Of a stretch of DNA of 14,090 bases, positions 6,820 to 14,090 are shown piece by piece; position 1 is the stretch's first letter, and each line of letters begins with the position of its first letter. The DNA is taken from contig CAYYHA010000096.1 of assembly GCA_964471535.1 (NCBI GenBank), positions 1 through 14,090 on the forward strand, read 5' to 3'. The translations under genes and the position numbers were made by a program. The notes below the pieces were generated by a model, which saw only the letters and a list, made by a program, of their open reading frames with translations, had not been told where the DNA came from and searched no databases. Source of the DNA: CAYYHA01 sp964471535. Its GTDB lineage: Bacteria > Myxococcota > Myxococcia > SLRQ01.

Positions 6820-9489
6820 ATGGGTCGACTGCTCGGTGCGCTCCTCCTCCTCCTCGACCCATCGTCCGTCCCGGCACCGGTGCTCGGGGAGGCGATCGCG
6901 CGCGAGGCACAGATGCGGCGGGCGGCGGAGCGCATCGACGCGGGGCAGGCCGCACGCGCCCTGGCTCTCCTCTCGCGGATCGAGCCGCCGGAGGATGCGG
7001 CCACACGCGGCCGGCTGCGTCTCCTCGAAGGGATCGCACTCGTGCACCTCGGCCGCCGCGCCGAGGCGGCCGCCGCCTTCGAAGCCGCGGAGACAGCGCC
7101 CGAGGCGGCGCTCCTGCGCGCTCATCTCGGCTGGTACCGCTACCTCGCCACCGGGGAGGTGGCCTTCCTCCGCTCCGTACCCAGCGACGGCCGCTTCGGC
7201 TACCCGGCGCGCGCGGCGGAGATCGCCCGGCTCCGGCGCGAAGGGCGGAGCGCCGAGGCCCTCGAGGAAGCCCGCGCCCTCGTGGAGGCCACCCTTGGGA
7301 CCTGGCGCGAGGGGGCGGCCCGGGTCCTCGCCGCCGAGTGCGCCCTCCCTGGCGCCGACCTCCGCACCCGGCGCACCATCGCCGCCGAGCTGCGGGCGGT
7401 GGCCCTGCTTTTCCGCGGGCAGCGGGCGGCCGCCCGGGCCGCGGCGCTCCAAACCCGCTTGCGCGTCCGGCCCGGCCCCCCACCCCAGGCCTGGCTCCTC
7501 CCCCGGGCGCGCCGCTGGGCACAGCGGGCGCATCCCCGGCGCGCCCTCGTCGAGCTGCACCGCATCCGCGCGATCCTGGGGAGCCATCCCAGCCACTGGG
7601 AGGTGGATCTCCTCGAAGCCCAGACGGCCGTCCGCGCGCGGCGCTTCCGCCGCGCCCGCCGGCTCTTCGCCCGGGTGCGTGCCCGGGCGCCGAGCGCCAC
7701 CCTGCAGGCGGAGGCGAACAACGGCCTGGCGCTCCTCTACGGGCGGCGGAGCAGCCGCCGGGCCCAGGCCGCGTTCGAGGAGACGGCCGACCGCTGGCCC
7801 GACACCCCTGCAGCCCCCACGGCGCTGCACCACGCCGGGCGCCTGGCCTGGCGGCAAGGAGGCCTGGACGCCGCCCTTCGCCTGTGGCAGCGCTGCGAGG
7901 ACCGCTATGGAGCCCTCCCCGAGGGGGCGCCGTGCACCTTCGAGCTCGCCTGGGCGGCCCTGGAGGGGGGCGACGAGGGCACCGCCGCGGCGAAGCTCGA
8001 CCGCCTCCTCGCGCTGAAGCTCGCACCGGTGGGATCGCCCCTCGATCTGCCGCCCGAGCCGCCTGCCCAGGCGCCGGGGGAGGCGGGCTCGGAGACGCCG
8101 GCCACCTCGGAAGGGGCCGGCCCCCGGGGCGAAGCGACGGGCGAGCCGGACGGAGACGACCCCGTTGAGGAAGAGGAGTCCGGAGGAGACGAGGCGGCTG
8201 GAGGCCCCGGCGACGGCAGCGGACGCGCCGAGGGGGTCGCGGCCGGGGCCTGGGTGGAGGCGCCCGGGAAGGCCGGGGCGAGCGGCGGGGCGGACGGCCC
8301 TGCAGGCCGTCCTGCAGCGCTCGACGCCACGGAACCCGATCCCATGGAACCTGATCCCACCGGGTCCGCTTCCCCAGAGACCGACCTCGCCGAGACCGAT
8401 CCTGCCGAGGCCGAGCCCCCCGGCAGCGATCCCCTGGCCGAGGACGAGACCCTGGCCGAAGCGCCGACCGCGCCGGTCTGGGACCTGGCGCAACGCCGCT
8501 TTCGGGACAAGGTGCGCTACTGGCGCGGACGGCTCTATGCCCGTGGGGGCGACGCCGAGGCGGCGGCGGCGCTCTACCGGCAGATCAGCGAGGCGCACCC
8601 CTACGACTGGTATGCGCAGCTCTCCCTCGCCCTCCTCGCCGCGCTCGATGCGCTCCCTCCCGCGCAGCGGCCTGGAAGCGATCCCCTGCCCGCGGCCCGC
8701 CACCCGGAGGTGCAGGCCGCGCTCGCCTACCTGCGCCTGGGGATGGCCGAAGAGAGCCGGCGCACGCTGCTCGCCCTGCGCCGGGACCGTCTCGACTTCG
8801 AGAGCCGCACGGTGGCGGCGGCGGTGTGGTTGGCCCTCGGCGAGCCGGCGCGCGCCCACCGCATGGCGCCGGTCCCCTGGGAGGGCGGCCTGCCCGGGGG
8901 GCTCGAAGGCCGCCACGGCGTCGCCGCGCGGCTCGCCTACCCCCGCGCCTTCCGGGAGGCGGTGGAGGGGCCGGCGCGCGATCCCCGGGTCCCGGCGGCG
9001 CTCGTCTACGCCCTCATCCGGGCCGAGTCGGGCTTCGACCCGAAGGCGCGCTCTCCGGCGGGTGCCCTCGGCCTGACCCAGGTCATCCGCCCCACCGCGC
9101 GGCGCATCGCCCGGCGCCTGGGCCTGCGCCGCTTCCGCTTCCAGCAGCTCACGGATCCAGCGATGGCTGTGCGCATCGGCTCGGCCTACCTCGGCGACCT
9201 GCTCGACCGCTACGGCGGCTCGGTGGTCCTCGCGGTAGCCGCCTACAACGCCGGGGAGCCGCAGGTGGACCGGTGGCTGCGCGCCCGCGGCACCGAGCCG
9301 GTCGACGCCTTCGTCGAGGACATCCCCTTCGCGGAGACGAACCGGTACGTCCGCAAGGTGCTGACCAACTGGGGCATCTACCGGGCCCTCTACGAGGACG
9401 CCCATCCGCCGCTCCCCCTCAATCCCGAGACCGCCCTCTGCCGCCCGGGCGAGACGGGCCGCCCGTGTGCACACGCTGCGACACGGTGA
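6820..9489 (+). CDS. Large soluble lytic murein transglycosylase (Slt family)
   Basis: This 889-residue protein should cut the glycan strands of peptidoglycan in the periplasm, leaving 1,6-anhydro-muramyl ends. A short Leu-rich N-terminus (LLGALLLLL) may be a signal peptide, though it is weak. Residues about 26-400 are helical TPR-like repeats matching the superhelical U-domain of Slt70. Residues about 405-550 are a Pro/Glu/Asp/Gly-rich disordered insert that includes two EPDP repeats. A second helical part runs to about 700. The SLT catalytic domain lies at about 715-865: IRAESGF with the catalytic Glu736 (bases 9025-9027), GALGLTQV (usually GLMQ, here Met to Thr), AVAAYNAGEPQV, and IPFAETNRYVRKVL. 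Slt70 is about 620 residues in mature form, so the insert and extra repeats explain the length. It appears monocistronic; the next gene is 231 bases away. Confidence 0.93.
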   Translation: MGRLLGALLLLLDPSSVPAPVLGEAIAREAQMRRAAERIDAGQAARALALLSRIEPPEDAATRGRLRLLEGIALVHLGRRAEAAAAFEAAETAPEAALLRAHLGWYRYLATGEVAFLRSVPSDGRFGYPARAAEIARLRREGRSAEALEEARALVEATLGTWREGAARVLAAECALPGADLRTRRTIAAELRAVALLFRGQRAAARAAALQTRLRVRPGPPPQAWLLPRARRWAQRAHPRRALVELHRIRAILGSHPSHWEVDLLEAQTAVRARRFRRARRLFARVRARAPSATLQAEANNGLALLYGRRSSRRAQAAFEETADRWPDTPAAPTALHHAGRLAWRQGGLDAALRLWQRCEDRYGALPEGAPCTFELAWAALEGGDEGTAAAKLDRLLALKLAPVGSPLDLPPEPPAQAPGEAGSETPATSEGAGPRGEATGEPDGDDPVEEEESGGDEAAGGPGDGSGRAEGVAAGAWVEAPGKAGASGGADGPAGRPAALDATEPDPMEPDPTGSASPETDLAETDPAEAEPPGSDPLAEDETLAEAPTAPVWDLAQRRFRDKVRYWRGRLYARGGDAEAAAALYRQISEAHPYDWYAQLSLALLAALDALPPAQRPGSDPLPAARHPEVQAALAYLRLGMAEESRRTLLALRRDRLDFESRTVAAAVWLALGEPARAHRMAPVPWEGGLPGGLEGRHGVAARLAYPRAFREAVEGPARDPRVPAALVYALIRAESGFDPKARSPAGALGLTQVIRPTARRIARRLGLRRFRFQQLTDPAMAVRIGSAYLGDLLDRYGGSVVLAVAAYNAGEPQVDRWLRARGTEPVDAFVEDIPFAETNRYVRKVLTNWGIYRALYEDAHPPLPLNPETALCRPGETGRPCAHAATR
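8331..8360 (+). repeat. Two tandem 15-bp copies within the transglycosylase insert
   Basis: GGAACCCGATCCCAT and GGAACCTGATCCCAC are adjacent 15-base copies differing at two bases; in frame they encode EPDPM and EPDPT. They lie in the acidic low-complexity insert and suggest that it grew by small duplications. Confidence 0.75.
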
Positions 9490-9554
9490 CACCCCTGCAC
9501 ACACCAGCGGTAGGGGTCTAACGCCCCCGCACTCCGCCGGCCGGAAGTGACCGC

Positions 9555-9594
9555 GGCCCCGGGGCCTTGGACCCCTGCGCCGGCTGGCCCGGCG
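9555..9594. repeat. Palindrome and hairpin in the gap between the transglycosylase and pilZ genes
   Basis: GGCCCCGGGGCC (9555-9566) is a perfect 12-base palindrome. Just after it CGCCGG (9578-9583) and CCGGCG (9589-9594) pair around a five-base loop. They could end the transglycosylase transcript or be by-products of high GC. Apart from these and the sigma-54-like site, I see nothing coding in the 231-base gap. Confidence 0.25.
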
Positions 9595-9690
9595 AACAGA
9601 GGCGCGGAGGCGGCCGAATCGGGCCCTCGAGGCGCCGGCGTCGCGGTCCGGGGCGGGGCGGGGTCGCCGGGGCGCCCAGGCCCAGGCGGC

Positions 9691-9708
9691 TTGGCACGCG
9701 GCGTGCTT
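9691..9708 (+). promoter_or_regulatory. Sigma-54 (-24/-12) promoter-like site before pilZ
   Basis: TTGGCACG, four bases, then GTGCTT matches the sigma-54 consensus TGGCACG-N4-TTGCW except for one base. The invariant GG (9693-9694) and GC (9705-9706) are separated by exactly ten bases, as RpoN requires. The predicted transcription start, near 9718, is only three bases before the ATG at 9721, so the mRNA would be almost leaderless. Such promoters need an enhancer-binding activator; I did not find an enhancer site. Confidence 0.45.
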
Positions 9709-9720
9709 GGGGCAGAGCAC

Positions 9721-10065
9721 ATGGAGTCGAGAGCCCAGGGACGAGAGGCCCGCCGGTTTCGCCGCGCCGCCGTGGCGCGGAGGGTGGAGTTCTTCGACGA
9801 CGGGCGGCCGGTGACGGCCAGGGCCCGTGAGATCAGTGGCGGGGGCGTCTTCGTAGAGACCGATCGCCCCCTGCCCGAGGGGCGCTTCCTGACGCTGCGC
9901 CTCGACCTCGCCGATGCGGGGCGGCCGCTCACCATCCTCGGACGGGTGGTGCGCACCGTCCGCGGATCCCTCTCCGGAAGAAAAGTCCCGGGGATGGGAA
10001 TCGAATTCGTCGACATTCGTTATCAGGACAGGCAGCGGCTCCTCGACTGCGTCGGGGCCCGCTGA
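9721..10065 (+). CDS. Single-domain PilZ protein (likely c-di-GMP binding)
   Basis: This 114-residue protein is almost entirely a PilZ domain, which binds cyclic di-GMP and changes the activity of motility, polysaccharide or regulatory partners. The Arg-rich first motif (RRFRR, about residues 11-15, RxxxR) is present. The second motif reads EISGGG rather than the usual (D/N)xSxxG, with Glu in the first place, so binding is likely but not certain. The usual C-terminal strand GMGIEFVDI is followed by a helix. The frame is open further upstream to 9547, but that stretch encodes only Gly/Pro/Ala-rich sequence; the ATG at 9721 fits the domain edge. A sigma-54-like site lies directly upstream and a large hairpin directly downstream, suggesting a single-gene transcription unit. 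Confidence 0.86.
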   Translation: MESRAQGREARRFRRAAVARRVEFFDDGRPVTARAREISGGGVFVETDRPLPEGRFLTLRLDLADAGRPLTILGRVVRTVRGSLSGRKVPGMGIEFVDIRYQDRQRLLDCVGAR

Positions 10066-10078
10066 ACGGCGCACCGCC

Positions 10079-10186
10079 GGCGCCCCGGCATTCGAGAGGC
10101 TCTACCCCTGGGGACACTCCCTCCGGGTCCGTGGAGCTCCCCACCCCAGCGGGTGGAGCCTCTCGAGGGCCGGGGCGTTTCGTTTG
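10079..10186 (+). terminator. Very long, nearly perfect hairpin followed by a T-rich tail, between pilZ and glmU
   Basis: Bases 10081-10107 pair with 10151-10177: 24 of 27 positions are Watson-Crick pairs, two are G-U wobbles and one is an A-G mismatch. The stem continues inward with CTGGGG (10108-10113) against CCCCAG (10144-10149), leaving one bulged C. TTTCGTTT (10178-10185) follows the right arm. As a Rho-independent terminator for pilZ it has the right place and a T-rich tail, but the stem is much longer than usual. It could instead be a structured RNA, a repetitive palindromic element or part of glmU regulation. Confidence 0.6.
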
Positions 10187-10201
10187 CCACCGGCGGCGTG
10201 C

Positions 10202-10207
10202 TATCCC
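10202..10207 (+). promoter_or_regulatory. Possible extended -10 box of glmU (near-leaderless start)
   Basis: TGCTATCCC ends six bases before the ATG at 10214. It keeps the TGC-TA beginning seen before the transglycosylase gene but has C in place of the final T. The bases between box and ATG (CCGCCC) contain no ribosome site. No good -35 box is visible. Confidence 0.3.
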
Positions 10208-10213
10208 CCGCCC

Positions 10214-11653
10214 ATGGCGAGGAAGAGGAAGTCGAAGCGTTCGAAGCGTCGGGGGAGCGATCTCGCGGCCATCGTCTTGGCCGCGGGACAGGGCACGCGC
10301 ATGAAGAGCCGAACGGCCAAGGTGCTGCACCCCCTCTGCGGGCGCCCCTTGGCCTACTTTCCCGTGGCTGCGGCCACCGGGGTGGGGGCCCGGCCGGTGG
10401 TGGTGGTGGTGGGGCACCAGGCCGCCGCGGTGGAGGCGGCGCTGTCGAGCGCCCTTCCGGAGGCGCCGCTCTGCTTCGCCCTGCAGGCTGAGCCGCGGGG
10501 CACGGGCGATGCCGTCGCCGCCGGGCTGGGCGCACTCGAAGGCGCCCCGGCGCAGCGAATCCTCATTCTCAACGGGGACCTCCCCCTGCTCACCGTGGCC
10601 ACGCTGCGGCGCCTGCTGCGGGCGGGGCGAGAGGCCCCACTCGCACTCCTCACGGCGCGACCGCCGTCCCCCAAGGGCTACGGCCGCATCGTCCGTGACG
10701 GGCGGGGTCAGGTGGTCTCCATCGTGGAGGAAGCGGACGCCGATGCGAAGACCCGGCGCATCGAGGAGGTGAACGCGGGGGTGTACCTGGTGGAGCGGGC
10801 GCTCCTCGAGCGGGCCCTGGGCGGCCTGGAGGCGGACAATGCCCAGGGGGAGCTCTACCTGACCGACCTGGTGGCCATCGCCCGCCGCCTCGGGCAGGCG
10901 GTGGTCGGCGTCCCGGTCCCGGAATGGTCCGAAGTCGCGGGCGTCAACGATCGCGCCGAGTTGGCCGAGGCGGCCGCAGCCCTGCGGCGCCGCATCGTCG
11001 AGGCCTGGCTGCGCCGCGGGGTGAGCTTCGAGGACCCAGGGCGCACCTACGTGGACGTGGGCGTGCGCCTCGGCCGCGACACCCTCGTGGCGCCGGGCGT
11101 CCACCTGTGCGGTGAGACGCGGATCGGCGCTTCGGTGCGCATCGGCACGGGGGCGGTGCTCCGCGACGTCGAGGTGGGCGCCGAGGCGGTCATCGAGCCG
11201 TACTCGGTCCTCGAAGGGGCCGTGGTGGGGCGCGGCGCACGCGTGGGGCCCTTCGCCCGACTGCGGCCGGGGACCCGCCTCGGTCCCGAGGCGCGTATCG
11301 GCAACTTCGTCGAGACGAAGAAGGCCCACCTGGGCAAGGGAGCGAAGGCCAACCACCTCACCTATCTAGGCGACGCCACGGTGGGGCCCGGGTGCAACAT
11401 CGGCGCGGGCACCATCACCTGCAACTACGACGGCCGGGAGAAGCACCCCACGGTGCTCGAATCGGACGTGTTCATCGGATCGAACACCGCGCTGGTGGCC
11501 CCGGTGCGCGTTGGCCGCGGGGCGCTGGTCGGGGCCGGTTCGGTCATCGTGCGGGACGTGCCCGCCGACGCGCTCGCCATCGCCCGCGCCCCGCAGCGGA
11601 CCGTCGCCGGCTGGGCGCGCCGCTTCTCGCCCCACCGAAAGAAGCGCCGCTAG
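10214..11653 (+). CDS. glmU: Bifunctional GlmU: glucosamine-1-phosphate N-acetyltransferase / UDP-GlcNAc pyrophosphorylase
   Basis: This cytoplasmic enzyme acetylates glucosamine-1-phosphate and couples it to UTP, making UDP-GlcNAc for peptidoglycan, lipid A and other glycans. The 479 residues have two parts. The pyrophosphorylase domain (about 17-245) carries LAAGQGTRMKSRTAKVLHPL with Lys36 (E. coli Lys25), GTGDAV, NGDLPLL with the metal-binding Asp122, EVNAGVYLVE and GVNDRAEL. The left-handed beta-helix acetyltransferase domain (about 265-460) carries FVETKKAHLGKGAKANHLTY with the catalytic His381 (E. coli His363), then YLGDATVGPGCNIGAGTITC and the ending VRDVPADALAIAR. An unusual feature is a basic N-terminal extension of about 14 residues (ARKRKSKRSKRRG) before the first beta-strand. 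No ribosome site precedes this ATG, so the exact start is the least certain point. GlmS lies downstream on the same strand, but a convergent gene sits between them. Confidence 0.98.
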   Translation: MARKRKSKRSKRRGSDLAAIVLAAGQGTRMKSRTAKVLHPLCGRPLAYFPVAAATGVGARPVVVVVGHQAAAVEAALSSALPEAPLCFALQAEPRGTGDAVAAGLGALEGAPAQRILILNGDLPLLTVATLRRLLRAGREAPLALLTARPPSPKGYGRIVRDGRGQVVSIVEEADADAKTRRIEEVNAGVYLVERALLERALGGLEADNAQGELYLTDLVAIARRLGQAVVGVPVPEWSEVAGVNDRAELAEAAAALRRRIVEAWLRRGVSFEDPGRTYVDVGVRLGRDTLVAPGVHLCGETRIGASVRIGTGAVLRDVEVGAEAVIEPYSVLEGAVVGRGARVGPFARLRPGTRLGPEARIGNFVETKKAHLGKGAKANHLTYLGDATVGPGCNIGAGTITCNYDGREKHPTVLESDVFIGSNTALVAPVRVGRGALVGAGSVIVRDVPADALAIARAPQRTVAGWARRFSPHRKKRR

Positions 11654-11690
11654 GGCCAGGATGCGATGCCCGGTGGCGGAGGGCGGACGC

Positions 11691-11891
11691 TCAGCGGAGG
11701 AGCCGCCGCTTCGGCGGTGGGGTCCGGCGCCGGGCGAGGCCCTCCTCGCGCAGCACTCGGGAGAGCGCCAGGCGCAGGGCCACCGAGTCGTCCACCGTCA
11801 CCCCGGGCATCTCGGCGGCGAGGCGCGCCCGGTAGCGACGCAGCTGTTCCACCAGTTCCACGGGAAGGTCGAATGCGTAGGTCGATGTCAT
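11691..11891 (-). CDS. Small ribbon-helix-helix-like DNA-binding protein, orphan
   Basis: This 66-residue protein starts with MTSTYAFDLPVELVEQLRRY, which looks like the beta-strand and first helix of a ribbon-helix-helix (Arc/MetJ or CopG-type) domain. A turn (EMPGVTVDDS) and a second helix (VALRLALSRVLREEG) follow, with a basic tail (ARRRTPPPKRRLLR). It would act as a dimer on DNA. Many antitoxins share this fold, but no toxin-like gene lies next to it, so it may be a small regulator. The ATG is supported by the position of the domain edge and by a TAGACT box seven bases upstream; the frame is open further upstream but encodes only Arg/Pro/Gly-rich sequence. Its stop codon is 37 bases from that of glmU, and transcription running from glmU to glmS would be antisense to it. 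Confidence 0.72.
   Translation of the reverse strand: MTSTYAFDLPVELVEQLRRYRARLAAEMPGVTVDDSVALRLALSRVLREEGLARRRTPPPKRRLLR
11704..11719. terminator. Stable UUCG-loop hairpin just beyond the glmU stop
   Basis: CGCCGC, TTCG, GCGGTG forms a stem with a UUCG tetraloop closed by C-G, a very stable RNA loop, about 50 bases after the glmU stop. It lies inside the 3' end of the convergent small gene. No T-run follows, so a termination role for glmU is only possible. Confidence 0.25.
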
Positions 11892-11898
11892 GTGCCCG

Positions 11899-11904
11899 AG
11901 TCTA
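11899..11904 (-). promoter_or_regulatory. Possible -10 box of the ribbon-helix-helix gene (leaderless start)
   Basis: On the minus strand GCTAGACTCGGGCAC leads straight into the ATG. The TAGACT hexamer is seven bases from it, the same distance as TAGAAT before the transglycosylase gene, whose flanking sequence (GCTAGAATCCGGGCG) is also similar. No ribosome site is present. Confidence 0.42.
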
Positions 11905-11990
11905 GCGGGGGGGTCTGACACGCCCGGGGCGGGCCGCGTCGCGCCGGCCTGCGTCGGCGCCGCCCGAGGCGCAGCACCGCCGGGGCCCCG

Positions 11991-12061
11991 CCCAGCCCCC
12001 TGCGGCGACCGAAGGCGCCCCTTCCCCCGCGGCGTACCCGAGGCTCGCCGCTTGGGCTGGG
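11991..12061 (+). promoter_or_regulatory. Nested stem structure immediately upstream of glmS
   Basis: Three stems nest on one axis. CCCAGCCC (11991-11998) pairs with GGGCTGGG (12054-12061). GCGGCGA (12002-12008) pairs with TCGCCGC (12045-12051). GCGCC (12015-12019) pairs with GGCGT (12031-12035) with one G-U. Only small internal loops separate the first two. The structure ends 30 bases before the glmS start codon. If transcribed it would be a structured leader; it shows no resemblance I can recognise to the glmS ribozyme of Firmicutes. The remaining bases upstream of it, from 11905, hold nothing I can identify. Confidence 0.35.
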
Positions 12062-12091
12062 GGCCCACTTGGGTTAAGGACGAGAAGCGCG

Positions 12092-13924
<1,833 letters not shown>

Positions 13925-14090
13925 GCGCGGCGCCCAGAGCCCGCCGCAGCGAAGGCGCCTCGCCGATCGCGCCGGCCTTGCGCTCCGGCCGCGGCAGCCC
14001 GCAGGGGCCCACGGCGCGCGATGGGACGGCGCCCACGCGCGGCGCCGCGGGGGCGCGCCTCACGCGACGAGGATGCGCGGGCGACCGGGG
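13925..14090. other. Non-coding end of window after glmS
   Basis: These 166 bases are extremely GC-rich and show short palindromes such as AGGCGCCT (13953-13960). There is no convincing T-tailed terminator. On the minus strand a stop codon at 14060-14062 is preceded by an open frame reading PGRPRILVA up to the window edge. That could be the end of a convergent gene, but it is too short to call. Confidence 0.3.

Noticed and set aside
9547..9720. Upstream extension of the PilZ protein
   Set aside because: The extra residues are low-complexity Gly/Pro/Ala sequence without domain character, and the ATG at 9721 fits the domain edge and promoter-like site.
6223..10074. A 1283-residue minus-strand open frame opposite the lytic transglycosylase
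   Set aside because: Only its last 120 codons (the coiled-coil gene) look like protein. The rest is Arg/Gly/Pro-rich sequence antisense to a gene with clear catalytic motifs; at this GC content stop codons are rare in shadow frames.
11892..12091. A glmS ribozyme upstream of glmS
   Set aside because: I looked for it because of the gene, but the nested stems here do not resemble the ribozyme's conserved core and the class is known mainly from Firmicutes.
14060..14090. 3' end of a minus-strand gene at the window edge
   Set aside because: Only about nine codons (PGRPRILVA and a stop) are visible; plausible but too short to support as a gene.

Overview
The window is a very GC-rich bacterial chromosome segment (roughly 70% G+C by eye) with dense coding, ordinary housekeeping genes and no mobile element, CRISPR array, tRNA or rRNA that I can see. 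Four traits suggest a Myxococcota/Deltaproteobacteria-like organism: a secreted protein with a Cys-rich module of the CxPxCGxGxxC type, a stand-alone PilZ protein with a sigma-54-like promoter, large Ala/Arg/Pro-rich proteins, and Gram-negative-type envelope genes. This placement is an inference from style, not a phylogenetic result.

Layout. Bases 1-1443 (+) hold the 3' part of a gamma-glutamyltransferase. It is followed at 1485-2732 (+) by a secreted, BamB-like PQQ-repeat beta-propeller, probably a lipoprotein. A LuxR-type regulator (3942-2815, -) converges on it. Upstream of the regulator, on the same strand, is a predicted secreted family-10-like glycoside hydrolase (5685-4051, -). Divergent from the hydrolase is a small zinc-ribbon/two-helix membrane protein (5740-6114, +), which converges with a small membrane-anchored coiled-coil protein (6585-6223, -). 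A large soluble lytic transglycosylase (6820-9489, +), a PilZ protein (9721-10065, +) and GlmU (10214-11653, +) follow. An orphan ribbon-helix-helix-like protein (11891-11691, -) lies on the opposite strand between GlmU and GlmS (12092-13924, +). The last 166 bases hold no gene I can support. No gene-free stretch exceeds 300 bases; the longest are 6586-6819, 9490-9720 and 11892-12091.

The main theme is the cell envelope. GlmS makes glucosamine-6-phosphate. GlmU turns the glucosamine-1-phosphate derived from it into UDP-GlcNAc, the precursor for peptidoglycan and LPS. The lytic transglycosylase cuts peptidoglycan strands, the family-10-like hydrolase probably acts on an extracellular or periplasmic glycan, and gamma-glutamyltransferase works on gamma-glutamyl compounds in the periplasm. 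I see no new multi-gene system. The best signals beyond the genes are non-coding: a long, nearly perfect hairpin between pilZ and glmU, a nested stem structure just upstream of glmS, a sigma-54-like promoter at pilZ, and repeated TANNNT boxes 6-7 bases before start codons, which suggest leaderless mRNAs.
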